64,000 nt of DNA from an uncultured Acetatifactor sp. (GCA_910586485.1 CAJUIA010000002.1:122076-186075), one strand, 5' to 3'. Shown: positions 51,559 through 60,704, counted from the stretch's first letter. Translations and numbers: made by a program. Notes: generated from the letters alone by a model not told the origin.

Positions 51559-53685
51559 ATGATTGCTTGGCTTGTTTACGCAGGAATATTGATCTATATG
51601 GAAGCCGTGTTTCATTTCGGCTGCTTTGGTTTACAAGGCTTCAACCCGGTCTTTACGGTTGGGCTGATCAGTCTGATTGCGGCGGTGCAGGCATTTATTG
51701 GCGGCTGCTTTTCCAAAAAAGGGGAAAAGGCGGCATCCAGGATCATGCTTTGGACGGAATGGCTGGTTTTTGCCGTACAGGCAGTTTATTTTCATATTTT
51801 CAAGCAGCCGCTGCAGTTTAAGGCAATGTTTGTGACCGGGGCGGACGCCCTGACAAGCTATTGGCGGGAAGCCTTGACGGGCCTGCTGCAGACGCTGCCG
51901 CTGTTACTATTTTTACTGCTTCCGATTGTGGGGCTGGAAATTTTAAGAAAGCTGAAGAAATGGCAGCCCAAGCCCCTGCACGGCATCAAAAAGCTCAGCA
52001 TGGGCCTGATCGGAGTAATGTCGCTGACATACTGCATTTGTACCATTATGATCGGCAGCATCACGGAAGCTGCTTATGCGGAGGACTATCAGGAGTTTTA
52101 TGACCCGGAGACAGTCATGCGCAGCATGGGAGCCATGGCCATGGTACAGAGGGACGGATTTTATGAGATTGCCGGCTTTTTTGACAATCTAGCCCGTTCT
52201 AAGGACGAGTCTCAAACTGCTTCAGGCGGCAATGTCGTCGCCGGCGGCCTTTCCGGAACGGATACGGTGATGGTGGCAACCATGTCGGGAAATTCGGCGG
52301 CGGGCATGGCAGACGGAAACCTATCCGAAGAGGAAGGCAGCGGTGAGGAAATACCGGAGGAAGTCCAGGGGCCGGACACGTCGCCTAACGCCTGGACGAT
52401 TGATCTGGGAAAGCTGGCGGAGCTGTCTCAGGGCAGTAAGGAAGAAAAATGGCTGGCGGATTATATTGCCGGGCTGACGCCCACAAACCGTAATGAATAT
52501 ACGGGTATGTTCGAGGGCTATAACCTGATTTTCCTGACGGCAGAGGGATTTTCCACATATGCCATCAGGGAGGATCTGACGCCCACACTGTATAAAATGG
52601 TAAATTCTTCCTTTGTATTCAATAATTATTATGTGCCGATCTGGGCTACCAGCACCAGTGACGGCGAATATGTAAACTGTACGGGCCTGATTCCGGACGG
52701 ACAGCACAGCATGAGGACCAGCGCCGATAAAAACATGGCGTATGTTCTGCCGAAATTTTTTGCAAATGAGAACGTTTACTGCCGGGCGTATCATAACAAT
52801 ACCCTGTCTTATTACGACCGCTATCGTTCCCATCCGAATCTGGGATACGATTTTAAGGCCATCAAGCTGGGCAAGGGCCTTTCGGAGGAAGAGTGGGGGG
52901 ATCAGCTTTTTACGGTGGAGACCCCGAATGCCTGGCCAGGCTCCGACTATGAGATGATGGTGGGAACCGTAGGCGAGTACATTAATGATGAGAGATTTCA
53001 TGTCTACTACATGACGGTGTCCGGACATATGAATTATGATTTTTCGGGCAACCGCATGTCTTCCTGGCATAAGGACGATGTGGCCGGCCTGGATATGTCG
53101 GAAAATGCCAGAGCCTACATTGCCTGCAATATGGAGCTGGATAAGGCGCTGGCGTATCTGCTGGACCAGCTGGAGCAGGCCGGAAAGCTGGAGAATACGG
53201 TGATTGTCTTAAGCGCGGATCATTATCCCTACGGGATGACCGAGGAACAATATGAAGAGCTGGCAGGAAAAGATCTGTCTCAGGATCTGGACGTTTACCG
53301 CAACAGCCTGATCCTGTGGAATGCCGGAATGGAAGAGCCGGTTTATGTGGATAAGGCTTGCTGTTCCGTGGATTTGCTGCCTACGCTGTTGAATTTATTC
53401 GGATTTGATTTTGATTCCCGGATGTATGCGGGAAGAGATATTTTTTCCGATGCGGAGGGGCTTGTTATTTTCAAGGATAAAAGTTTTGTGAGCGATACCG
53501 TGGCTTATGACCGGAAACAAAAGACTACTACCTGGAAGAAGGAGCTGACGCCGGAAGAGCAGGAGGCATATATGACGGCGGCAAAGCAGGACGTGAAGGA
53601 CCGTTACCAGTTCAGTGCGTATATTCTGCGGAATGATTATTACAGCCGGATTCAGGAAAGTATCATAGAGGGAGGCCTTCCTTAA
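51559..53685 (+). CDS. LTA synthase/phosphoglycerol transferase-like membrane sulfatase
   Basis: 708 residues. About five membrane helices in the first 190 residues are followed by an acidic linker (about 215-275) and an extracellular sulfatase-fold domain. Recognisable active-site parts are LIFLTAEGFS (metal Glu), ATSTSDGEYVNCTG with the candidate nucleophile Thr/Ser, YMTVSGHMNYD and LSADHYPYG with the metal Asp-His. LtaS-like enzymes transfer glycerol phosphate from phosphatidylglycerol to build lipoteichoic acid or to decorate glycans. A perfect hairpin overlaps the stop codon. Confidence 0.88.
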   Translation: MIAWLVYAGILIYMEAVFHFGCFGLQGFNPVFTVGLISLIAAVQAFIGGCFSKKGEKAASRIMLWTEWLVFAVQAVYFHIFKQPLQFKAMFVTGADALTSYWREALTGLLQTLPLLLFLLLPIVGLEILRKLKKWQPKPLHGIKKLSMGLIGVMSLTYCICTIMIGSITEAAYAEDYQEFYDPETVMRSMGAMAMVQRDGFYEIAGFFDNLARSKDESQTASGGNVVAGGLSGTDTVMVATMSGNSAAGMADGNLSEEEGSGEEIPEEVQGPDTSPNAWTIDLGKLAELSQGSKEEKWLADYIAGLTPTNRNEYTGMFEGYNLIFLTAEGFSTYAIREDLTPTLYKMVNSSFVFNNYYVPIWATSTSDGEYVNCTGLIPDGQHSMRTSADKNMAYVLPKFFANENVYCRAYHNNTLSYYDRYRSHPNLGYDFKAIKLGKGLSEEEWGDQLFTVETPNAWPGSDYEMMVGTVGEYINDERFHVYYMTVSGHMNYDFSGNRMSSWHKDDVAGLDMSENARAYIACNMELDKALAYLLDQLEQAGKLENTVIVLSADHYPYGMTEEQYEELAGKDLSQDLDVYRNSLILWNAGMEEPVYVDKACCSVDLLPTLLNLFGFDFDSRMYAGRDIFSDAEGLVIFKDKSFVSDTVAYDRKQKTTTWKKELTPEEQEAYMTAAKQDVKDRYQFSAYILRNDYYSRIQESIIEGGLP

Positions 53686-53709
53686 AGCTTTAAGGAAGGC
53701 CCCTATTTT
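53674..53709 (+). terminator. Perfect 14-bp hairpin overlapping the stop codon
   Basis: GGCCTTCCTTAAAG (53674-53687) is followed immediately by its reverse complement (53688-53701), then CCTATTTT. The stop codon lies inside the 5' arm. The weak T-run makes termination likely but not certain. Confidence 0.65.
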
Positions 53710-53808
53710 GGGTATGCGCGCCATGGGCGCATGTTCTAAACCGTTTTCACAAAAAACTCTTTCAAAAAAGGTAAAATAATTTCAGGTGTTCCCTGTCGGA
53801 TAAAATTG

Positions 53809-54023
53809 TCAGATCTTTTCTCCCCGCCAGATATTGGCTCCGTCCTCTCCAAAGCTTTCCCTCATTAATGCTCCCGCGTCCAGTGCTTCTACATAGGCAT
53901 CAAAGCTGTCGGACTGATAACTGCCGAACAGAGTTATATTGTCTACGGCGCTGCTATTTCCGACTATCGCATATTCACGTCCTTTTTCGATGCCAGGTCA
54001 ACTCCCTTTAAAATGCTTGACAT
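53809..54023 (-). pseudogene. Degenerate relic of an ABC exporter ATPase domain
   Basis: On the minus strand from 54023: MSSILKGVDL, then after a frameshift IEKGREYAIVG, the usual lead-in to Walker A. The motif itself is deleted, and the frame jumps to DNITLFGSYQSDSFDAYVEA, LDAGALMRESFGEDGANI and WRGEKI before a stop. These blocks match the D-NI-LFG ... GE-GANLSGGEKQR region before the signature of exporter ATPases. About 70 residues between the blocks, the true signature and the Walker B are missing. It is a clear pseudogene; its 5' end overlaps the promoter of the next operon. Confidence 0.6.
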
Positions 54024-54065
54024 ATAGTTTCTAATGAGATACAATAGCAGTATCGAAACAGATAC
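54017..54065 (+). promoter_or_regulatory. Promoter and GATAC operator sites of the XRE operon
   Basis: TTGACA (54017-54022), 17-bp spacer and TACAAT (54040-54045). GATAC (54038-54042), GTATC (54050-54054) and GATAC (54061-54065) form alternating half-sites, suggesting autoregulation by the HTH protein encoded at 54615. Confidence 0.65.
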
Positions 54066-54123
54066 CAACATGGCGTAAGAGGATTAAAAAATCCAAAAAA
54101 ATATCACAAAGGGGGCGGAAAAT

Positions 54124-54618
54124 TTGTCTGTGGAATTGACATCAATTTTAAACTTAGATAAAATCAATGTATCAGGGATGAGCGCTCCGAATCCGGAAAG
54201 GCTGAAATATTACGAAAATTATTATCTGGCGGAGGGGCGGTTTGCAAATGCCGTTATAGTGGACGAGTACTGGAATATCCGCACGGGCTATATGACTTAT
54301 CTGCTGGCGAAAAAGTATGGCGTGAGGCCGCCGATCTTCGAGATCCGTGCATTCTGGTCCCTGCGGAAGGTAGTAAGGGGGCCGTATGTACGTTATCCGG
54401 TCTGTCTGCAGGCTTCTGCGGATAAAGGACGGGAGACCTGGCTGTATACCTTAAGAGAGCCGGTAGTTCCCGGAGATATTCTGCGTGTGGAGACGCGGAA
54501 GGGCGCATCTCATATGCAGGTGGAGACGGTGAGCTATATGGCAGAGGACGGAAGCTGTGCCGGTATGCGAAAAACCCTGAAACATATTAGAAAAAGCGTA
54601 TTGGAGAGTGGAACATGA
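54124..54618 (+). CDS. Hypothetical protein with ParB-like N-terminal pattern
   Basis: 164 residues; TTG start with AAGGGGGCGG upstream. The segment YYLAEGRFANAVIVDEYWN, followed by IRTGYMTYLLAKKYGV, has the shape of the ParB/sulfiredoxin-like nuclease domain (a 'give value, set default' beta-hairpin followed by a helix). The key catalytic residues cannot be confirmed. The C-terminal part has no match I know. Its ATGA overlap with the XRE gene marks a two-gene operon, possibly a toxin-antitoxin-like or regulatory pair (inference). Confidence 0.6.
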   Translation: MSVELTSILNLDKINVSGMSAPNPERLKYYENYYLAEGRFANAVIVDEYWNIRTGYMTYLLAKKYGVRPPIFEIRAFWSLRKVVRGPYVRYPVCLQASADKGRETWLYTLREPVVPGDILRVETRKGASHMQVETVSYMAEDGSCAGMRKTLKHIRKSVLESGT

Positions 54619-54908
54619 AAAGAGCGATGGATTACGTATTTACCTCGGACAATCAGGAAATCCTGATCGAGGGTCTTCAGAAGGAAACCAGGGCACAGGT
54701 TATAGGAAATTACGTGAAATGCCGCAAGGACAAAAAGCTTACCCAGGATAATCTGGCCCAGCTGTCCGGCATTTCCAGGCCTAACATCACCAGGTTTGAA
54801 AGCGGCAAGTATAACCCTTCTCTGGAAATGATGGTGCGCATTGCGGCAGCAATGGATATGGAGCTGCAGGTATCTCTTGTCCGGAAGAAGCGTGGGAGCA
54901 AGGGCTGA
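54615..54908 (+). CDS. XRE-family helix-turn-helix regulator
   Basis: 97 residues. The helix-turn-helix is in the middle: LTQDNLAQLSGISRPNITRFESGKYNPSLEMMVRIA, the typical phage/HigA-type XRE domain. A 25-residue N-terminal extension (YVFTSDNQEILIEGLQKETRA) precedes it. It overlaps the upstream gene by four bases, so both proteins are probably made in fixed ratio. The GATAC sites in the promoter are possible binding sites. Confidence 0.88.
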   Translation: MKRAMDYVFTSDNQEILIEGLQKETRAQVIGNYVKCRKDKKLTQDNLAQLSGISRPNITRFESGKYNPSLEMMVRIAAAMDMELQVSLVRKKRGSKG

Positions 54909-55051
54909 AGATACTGTTGAATTATCCTGCAACGGCCCGTTGCTTTACAGTACGCTTTTCCGCGGATAGAATGGAAACAGCACCGCAGCATATTTTACAT
55001 GTGAGGCGGTATGAGAGGTTAGTGAGCCATAAAGGGCGGAAAGGCGGAAGG

Positions 55052-55192
55052 ATGAAATTGGATAATCGTATTGCGGAGGTAATCTGCAGAGGGCGGCAGA
55101 ATCTGAAAATGACTCAGGAAGAGCTTGCTTTAAGGCTGGGGGTGACGTCCCAGGCAGTGAGCAAGTGGGAATGCGGAGTTTCCCAAACTTAA
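55052..55192 (+). pseudogene. XRE regulator truncated after the recognition helix
   Basis: 46 residues, with RBS GGCGGAAGG: IAEVICRGRQNLKMTQEELA, then LRLGVTSQAVSKWECGVS, then QT and a stop. The motif SQAVSKWE-x-GVS is normally followed by PD and a dimerisation or sensor part. The sequence breaks off exactly there (about 55182), and base composition turns AT-rich. The likeliest explanation is insertion of the element that fills the rest of the window. Confidence 0.65.
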
Positions 55193-55256
55193 AGATACCA
55201 CACTAAAACCCACGCTTACATTACTTCCAAACAATACAATTTTGGAGGTAAACCCT

Positions 55257-55502
55257 ATGAAAAAGCTGATTTCCTGCGAATATAACTTCGATAACTGCTG
55301 TGTGGAACTGAAATTCAATGATGGCAGCATGATTGCGATTGATACTATCGTCGTTGAGAACGAAGTAGCCGACAATATGTATCAGCGGTCAGAACTGGAT
55401 TATCTGATTTACAATGCACCGCTTGAGTATGCAGACCTTATTTTGAATGGCGATCCCGAAGCATATTTGAAAACAGTAACTGAATACAAGCCTTTAGACT
55501 AA
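55257..55502 (+). CDS. DUF6061-family small protein
   Basis: 81 residues from ATG 55257, with TTGGAGGT upstream. The sequence (KKLISCEYNFDNCCVELKFN, GSMIAIDTIVVENEVADNMY, QRSELDYLIYN, DLILNGDPEAYL) matches the DUF6061 group as I remember it; these proteins occur often on conjugative and phage-like elements of Clostridia. The function is unknown. It is the only plus-strand gene of the right-hand segment and is followed by a strong terminator. Confidence 0.75.
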   Translation: MKKLISCEYNFDNCCVELKFNDGSMIAIDTIVVENEVADNMYQRSELDYLIYNAPLEYADLILNGDPEAYLKTVTEYKPLD

Positions 55503-55512
55503 TCTTATAGGT

Positions 55513-55560
55513 AATGCCGCTTGCACCGACAGTAAAAAGTCAGTGCAAGCGGCATTTTTT
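55513..55560 (+). terminator. Strong intrinsic terminator after the DUF6061 gene
   Basis: AATGCCGCTTGCAC (55513-55526) pairs perfectly with GTGCAAGCGGCATT (55543-55556) and is followed by T. It also separates this gene from the convergent ABC operon. Confidence 0.92.
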
Positions 55561-57397
55561 ACGTTGTATAATACTGCGCCTGTGCGTTCCACAGTTCGTA
55601 ATATTTTCCTCTTCTGTCAGCAAGGAGTTCTTCATGAATTCCAATTTGAATTATTTCACCTTCATGAAATACAGCAATTTTGTCGCAGAAGCGGCATGAT
55701 GCAAGACGGTGGCTGATGTAAATAGAGGTTTTGGTTCCTGCAATTTCATTAAATTTGCTATAAACCTCATACTCTGAAATTGGATCGAGCGCAGCGGTAG
55801 GTTCGTCAAGGATGATGAACGGTGTGTTTTTATAGAGAGCACGGGCAAGAGCGAGCTTTTGTGCTTCTCCACCGGATATTTCTACACCTTCCGCATCTAT
55901 ATCTTTGTAAAGAAACGTATCCAAATCATTTGGTAATGAGTTGAGACGTTCAGCAAATCCGGCTTTCTTCAGACATTCAATCACTTTCTCCCTGTCATAA
56001 GAAGCACTGGCAGAGACATTTTGCCCAAGGGGGAAGGAAAACAGACGGAAATCCTGAAAAACGACCGAGAAAATTGACATGTATTCGTTATAGTCATATC
56101 TCTTGATATTCACACCGTTGAGCAGTATTTCTCCTTCTGTCGGATCATATAATCGGCACATCAGTTTGATAAACGTGGTTTTACCAGATCCATTCATTCC
56201 AACAACAGCCAATTTTTCACCGACTTTGAATTTCAGGTTCACATGCTTGAGAACGTATGTGTCCGTGTTCGGATATTTGAACGAAACATCCCTGAATTCC
56301 ACATAGTACTCGTTGTCATCTCGTTTTTCAACGGTCAGTGAACCCTGATACATATGATTTGGCAGATCGAGATACTCAAACAGATTTTGTAGGTGGGTAC
56401 AATATACTTCGTTATCGGATAGGATATACATCAATTCCTGTAACCCTTCTCCAAGCCTTGATAAAACAGCAACATATTGCACAATACTACCAACGCCAAA
56501 TGCACCAAACAAGGCTTTTATCGCTACAAACAAATAACAAATTGCATTTGCAAGACCGATAATAATTTGGGCAATAGCGGGATAAAGAGCCATTTTTGTT
56601 ATATCGGATTGGTTATCTCTTTCATGCGTGATGAGTTTATCCAGCATTTTTTCAGCAACCGTGTTCTGACTGTAGATGCGAACATCTTTGGCTTTTTCGG
56701 GATTCATATACAGTTCTTTACCGAAAAACATAAAGACACGATTAAACCAAACTGTGTTTTTACAGTACTCCATAAATACGTCATTTTCGCTGATGGTTGC
56801 TTTGGATTTGCTTAAACCGCCAACCGCAATGCAAACCAGGATGATGCCTATCCAGATAGGATGATCAATAAAGCGGTTTCCGGATGTAGAGATAAACAAG
56901 GAAACCGTCATTACGAGAGAGAGCACTATATATACGAGAGTTCGTACAAGTGCGGATATCCCCCAGAAGAGCTGTGCCAGACCGTTACCGAACATGTAGA
57001 GGTTTTCTTCAGCTTCCTGCCTCTGATGCTGTATTGCGGCATTTTCCAGATCAACAAAATCAAGAGATATCTGTTTGTCTGAGAATACCTTTCCAAACCA
57101 ACTCCACATCTGTGATTCTTTTTCGTTACAGACATGATTGATTATGCTTTTGAGCAAAGCACAGATAAAGTTGATCAGCACTGCACCGAGAACATAGAGC
57201 AGAATGGTCTTAAGCCTTCTTTGTGATGAAATCTCGTTTACGATCTGTGCAGTAAACCAAATGGAGACGAAAGGCTGAATGGAATTGATCAGTTCATACA
57301 TAGCCTTCCCCTGTGCAAGACCAGGGCAGTACTGTTTTAAGATTGAAAAACCACGCATAGTGACAGAAATTCTTTTTGTGATGGTCATTTTTTTCAT
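55559..57397 (-). CDS. ABC exporter half-transporter (second subunit)
   Basis: 612 residues: a six-helix membrane domain (about 1-330) fused to a nucleotide-binding domain (about 365-600). Walker A is GMNGSGKTT, the signature ISGGEAQK, Walker B FIILDEPTAALD and the H-loop ISHRL. The gene start overlaps the upstream half-transporter gene by four bases, so the pair forms a heterodimer. The signature ending GGEAQK rather than GGQ-x-QR is shared by both partners. Its location behind a GHKL/LytTR system suggests export of a peptide or drug (inference). Confidence 0.93.
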   Translation of the reverse strand: MKKMTITKRISVTMRGFSILKQYCPGLAQGKAMYELINSIQPFVSIWFTAQIVNEISSQRRLKTILLYVLGAVLINFICALLKSIINHVCNEKESQMWSWFGKVFSDKQISLDFVDLENAAIQHQRQEAEENLYMFGNGLAQLFWGISALVRTLVYIVLSLVMTVSLFISTSGNRFIDHPIWIGIILVCIAVGGLSKSKATISENDVFMEYCKNTVWFNRVFMFFGKELYMNPEKAKDVRIYSQNTVAEKMLDKLITHERDNQSDITKMALYPAIAQIIIGLANAICYLFVAIKALFGAFGVGSIVQYVAVLSRLGEGLQELMYILSDNEVYCTHLQNLFEYLDLPNHMYQGSLTVEKRDDNEYYVEFRDVSFKYPNTDTYVLKHVNLKFKVGEKLAVVGMNGSGKTTFIKLMCRLYDPTEGEILLNGVNIKRYDYNEYMSIFSVVFQDFRLFSFPLGQNVSASASYDREKVIECLKKAGFAERLNSLPNDLDTFLYKDIDAEGVEISGGEAQKLALARALYKNTPFIILDEPTAALDPISEYEVYSKFNEIAGTKTSIYISHRLASCRFCDKIAVFHEGEIIQIGIHEELLADRRGKYYELWNAQAQYYTT

Positions 57398-59247
57398 TCT
57401 GCCACCTCCGTTTCTTCGGGATTTTCTCTATAGTATTTTGCTTGCATCTCGAAAAGCATACTGTACTTCCCGTTCTGCTTAAGCAGTTCATTATGATTGC
57501 CTTCTTCGCAGATTCTCCCGTTTTCAATCAGGAGAATACGATCACAAAAGCTTGTGCTTGCCAGTCTATGCGAAACAAAAACAGTTGTTTTTTGGGAACT
57601 TATCTGATTGTAATTTTCATATAACATGCTTTCAGCAATGGGATCAAGGGCAGCTGTAGGTTCATCAAGAAGCATAACCGGAGCGCTCTTGTACATTGCA
57701 CGAGCTAACAACAATTTCTGAATCTCGCCACCGGAAAACTCTATGCCATCGTCGTATATTGTTTTTCCAAATTGACTATTTACACTATTGGGAAGTTGTT
57801 CGATTTTCTCCCAAAGCCCTGCAACGGTCAGACAGCGCTTCACTCTGTCCTCATCAGTGTTCTCCAGCACAGTTTCGGCAACGATCTCCGCAATGGTCAC
57901 GGGCAGGATGCTGAATTGCTGAAATACGGCAGAGAAAAGTCTGTAAAATTCAACCCGATTGTATTTACGGACATCAACGCCATCATACAGAACTTGTCCT
58001 TCTGTCGGATCGATTAGACCGCAGATCAGCTTGACAAGCGTTGTTTTGCCGGCGCCGTTTAATCCGACAACTGCGATATGTTCGCCGGGAATTATTTTCA
58101 AGTTGATATTTTGCAGTGTATCGTGCTCTGCTCCCTCGTATCTGTAACTCACATTTTTGAGTTCAATTACCTTTGGACAATCGTTCACCGGACTTATCAA
58201 GCCATTGCTTCTGTTGAATGTTTCCGGGTATTCAAGGTATGAACGAAAATAATTGATTTTCAGATTTATCTGGTTAAGAGAGGATAACTGCGAAAAAATA
58301 TTGCCAAGCCATGCTGAGAAACCGGTAACGACACTTAAATACATAACAAATTCTGCAACAGTTATTTGTCCATTCCATATGAGATATAACAGATATAGAT
58401 AGGCGATACTTTCACGAAGTAAAGCTAAGCCGCTGTCATATGCTGCAACACCAAAAAGTTTATGCGTAAGCCGTTTATACCATCCGGCAATTCCTTTCAT
58501 ATTGTTGTTGTAAATATCTGAAAACCATACAGCCATTTTGTATAGGCGAATATCTTTTGCAGAACGGATATCACCGGAAATATTGTTAATATAGCTAATT
58601 CGCTGTTGATAACCAATTCGTTCTTTATTATTTGCGGCTGTCCATGCAATAATTTTACGATTCAAATAATAGCTGATTGTGGTTGTTGTAATTAGAAAAA
58701 CGATGATTCCCCAATGTACCTGAACGAGCATAGCACCAAAAACAGATAACCCCAGAAGGCTGGTACAGAATTTTATCAAAGTTTCATATATATTGGAAAG
58801 CGGAGAGTAGTTACCGTTGCAGCACATAAAACTCTCTGTCTGAAGCTTGCGAAACAGTCCGTTTTCCTGATTGATATAGTCTGTGGTCAGTCCTTTCAGT
58901 GCCACTCGCTTGAGGTAAAAAGTGTTCATTCTGAATTTCTGATGGTATATGAACTTGGTCAGAAATATATCGGCACCTGATAGAATGGCGAGACTGCCCA
59001 TAAAAACAAGAATGGCGACAATCAATTCGTATAAGCTTTGTTTCGCAGTAACCATCTCTATAACTGTTTTGGGTAAAATGGTTGTTAGTATTGGAATCAG
59101 CGTGCCTACCAATATTTTTAGAACACACCAGCACAAAAGCAGGAAATGGCATTTGGCTGTATTATTCAGGCAATAGATAATGTTTCGAATTACAGAATAT
59201 TTGGTGAGATTCAACTCATCGTGCGAACTTTTGTTAGGTTTTTTCAT
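57394..59247 (-). CDS. ABC exporter half-transporter (first subunit)
   Basis: 617 residues from the ATG at 59247. AGGAGGG lies nine bases upstream, whereas the ATG at 59256 directly touches the RBS. Six membrane helices (about 25-320) are followed by the ATPase with Walker A GLNGAGKTT, signature FSGGEIQK, Walker B VMLLDEPTAALD and H-loop VSHRL. It partners with the subunit encoded downstream. A terminator lies between the kinase gene and this gene, so the exporter probably has its own promoter that can be switched by the LytTR regulator. Confidence 0.93.
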   Translation of the reverse strand: MKKPNKSSHDELNLTKYSVIRNIIYCLNNTAKCHFLLLCWCVLKILVGTLIPILTTILPKTVIEMVTAKQSLYELIVAILVFMGSLAILSGADIFLTKFIYHQKFRMNTFYLKRVALKGLTTDYINQENGLFRKLQTESFMCCNGNYSPLSNIYETLIKFCTSLLGLSVFGAMLVQVHWGIIVFLITTTTISYYLNRKIIAWTAANNKERIGYQQRISYINNISGDIRSAKDIRLYKMAVWFSDIYNNNMKGIAGWYKRLTHKLFGVAAYDSGLALLRESIAYLYLLYLIWNGQITVAEFVMYLSVVTGFSAWLGNIFSQLSSLNQINLKINYFRSYLEYPETFNRSNGLISPVNDCPKVIELKNVSYRYEGAEHDTLQNINLKIIPGEHIAVVGLNGAGKTTLVKLICGLIDPTEGQVLYDGVDVRKYNRVEFYRLFSAVFQQFSILPVTIAEIVAETVLENTDEDRVKRCLTVAGLWEKIEQLPNSVNSQFGKTIYDDGIEFSGGEIQKLLLARAMYKSAPVMLLDEPTAALDPIAESMLYENYNQISSQKTTVFVSHRLASTSFCDRILLIENGRICEEGNHNELLKQNGKYSMLFEMQAKYYRENPEETEVAE

Positions 59248-59299
59248 ATTCGACATCCCTCCTATCTACGTATATATTCTAACACAGTAAGCTGCACGA

Positions 59300-59341
59300 C
59301 AAAAAATTCGTGCACTAAATGCTTCTGCCAGTGCACGAATT
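59300..59341 (-). terminator. Intrinsic terminator after the GHKL kinase gene (minus strand)
   Basis: On the minus strand GTGCACGAATT (59341-59331) pairs perfectly with AATTCGTGCAC (59315-59305) and is followed by a run of T, just after the kinase stop codon. Confidence 0.85.
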
Positions 59342-59346
59342 GCAAA

Positions 59347-59997
59347 TCACTCTACAGCAGGCACCAAAAATTCCGAAGTAAAAGCGCCGTCCTCGCTGTT
59401 GTATTTTACCCAGCCGCCGTGTTCTTCAAGGATTGCTTCAGCACGGCGCAGACCGAAACCGTGAACGCCGTCCTTGTGGGTTGCAAACAAAGAGCCGGTC
59501 TTTTTCCTCTTTGCACCCGATGCATTGAGCATGGAAAAATAAAGCATATTTCCTTTCATGGAAATAAAGATTCGAATAAATCGCTCTCCCGTTACTGTAC
59601 GGCATGCTTCAATGGCATTGTCAAGCAGATTTCCAACGACAATACTCAATTCTAAATCTGAAATTGTTAATGTATCGGGGACATTGGCTTTCACAGTTAC
59701 AGCAATATTTTCCGCTTTGGCTTGGGCAATCTTTGCAGACAAAATGGCATCGAGAGATACATTACCCGTTTTCAGTAGAGTGTCCACATTCATCAGTTGG
59801 TTATCAAGCTGCTCTATGTATGCAAGCGCACGATCAACTTCCCCGGCTTCAAGCTGACCTTTCAGCGTTTGCAGATGATGGTGAAAATCGTGCTTATAAC
59901 CTCTCATTTCTTTGTGGATACTTCGCACCTCGTTTAAGTGCTTTTCTGATTGCTCAGTCTGATATTCAACCAGCTTCAAATATGTTTTCTTTCTCAT
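59347..59997 (-). CDS. Soluble GHKL-type histidine kinase (truncated sensor)
   Basis: 216 residues. The phosphoacceptor helix contains GYKHDFHHHLQ (His about residue 36). The GHKL ATPase has VVGNLLDNAIEAC and HGFGLRRAEAIL. Agr/ComD-type kinases have an N-terminal membrane sensor of about 200 residues; here it is absent and no membrane helix remains. The kinase is therefore cytosolic or depends on a partner. The gene begins 8 bp after the LytTR regulator stop, so the two form one unit. Confidence 0.88.
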   Translation of the reverse strand: MRKKTYLKLVEYQTEQSEKHLNEVRSIHKEMRGYKHDFHHHLQTLKGQLEAGEVDRALAYIEQLDNQLMNVDTLLKTGNVSLDAILSAKIAQAKAENIAVTVKANVPDTLTISDLELSIVVGNLLDNAIEACRTVTGERFIRIFISMKGNMLYFSMLNASGAKRKKTGSLFATHKDGVHGFGLRRAEAILEEHGGWVKYNSEDGAFTSEFLVPAVE

Positions 59998-60005
59998 AGG
60001 CTACC

Positions 60006-60704
60006 TCAGTTATGTTGAATAAATGCTCGGTTGATATCGTCATACTTTCCCCTTGAAAGAGGAAGTTCGGTGTTGCCGATACTAACGGACGTACGGGAAA
60101 TTCGTGTTATGTATTTTAGCGAAACCAAGTAGGAACGATGAATACGGTAAAAGTAATCACTTACCCTGTTTTCAAACACAGACATATTTTCCTTTATCTT
60201 GTACTCTTTATCTTTCGTATGAATGACAATGTAATGCAGAAAGGATTCCACATAGAGAATGTCTGCTTCATACAGCTTGACGGTCTCGCCCTCGCAGGAG
60301 ATTACCACCGACGGAGGTTCGACTGAGAGCTTTTCAGCGGCTTTAGTAAGCACTTGCGTGAGCTTCTCCGCAGAAATCGGCTTGATCAGATAGTGGAGTG
60401 CATCCACTTCATAGCCTTCGCCAACGAATTCAAAATGTGAAGTAATAAAAATGATTTCGGCACGGTTGTTGTCTTTGCGGATACGCTTGGCAAGTTCAAT
60501 GCCGTTCATGTTTTTCATTTCAACGTCAAGCAAAAGAATATCATACGCCTTATCTTCCTCGTATTCAAATAGAAAAGCTTCGGCAGATGCAAACGTGCGT
60601 ATCTCGCAACTATGTCCTTCGTGAGCACTCCACGATGCCACAATCGAGGTTATGTATTCAATTTGATTCTGCTCATCATCACAGATTGCAATTCTGTATT
60701 TCAT
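60006..60704 (-). CDS. LytTR-family response regulator
   Basis: About 232 residues from ATG 60704 (upstream starts at 60710 and 60713 are possible). The receiver domain has CDDEQNQ, phospho-Asp60 in LLLDVEM and LIKPI. The LytTR DNA-binding domain follows: YVESFLHYIVIHT, then FYRIHRSYLVSLKYI and LPLSRGKY. LytTR regulators usually control peptide or bacteriocin systems and bind pairs of 9-bp direct repeats. The likely target is the ABC exporter operon downstream. Confidence 0.93.
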   Translation of the reverse strand: MKYRIAICDDEQNQIEYITSIVASWSAHEGHSCEIRTFASAEAFLFEYEEDKAYDILLLDVEMKNMNGIELAKRIRKDNNRAEIIFITSHFEFVGEGYEVDALHYLIKPISAEKLTQVLTKAAEKLSVEPPSVVISCEGETVKLYEADILYVESFLHYIVIHTKDKEYKIKENMSVFENRVSDYFYRIHRSYLVSLKYITRISRTSVSIGNTELPLSRGKYDDINRAFIQHN

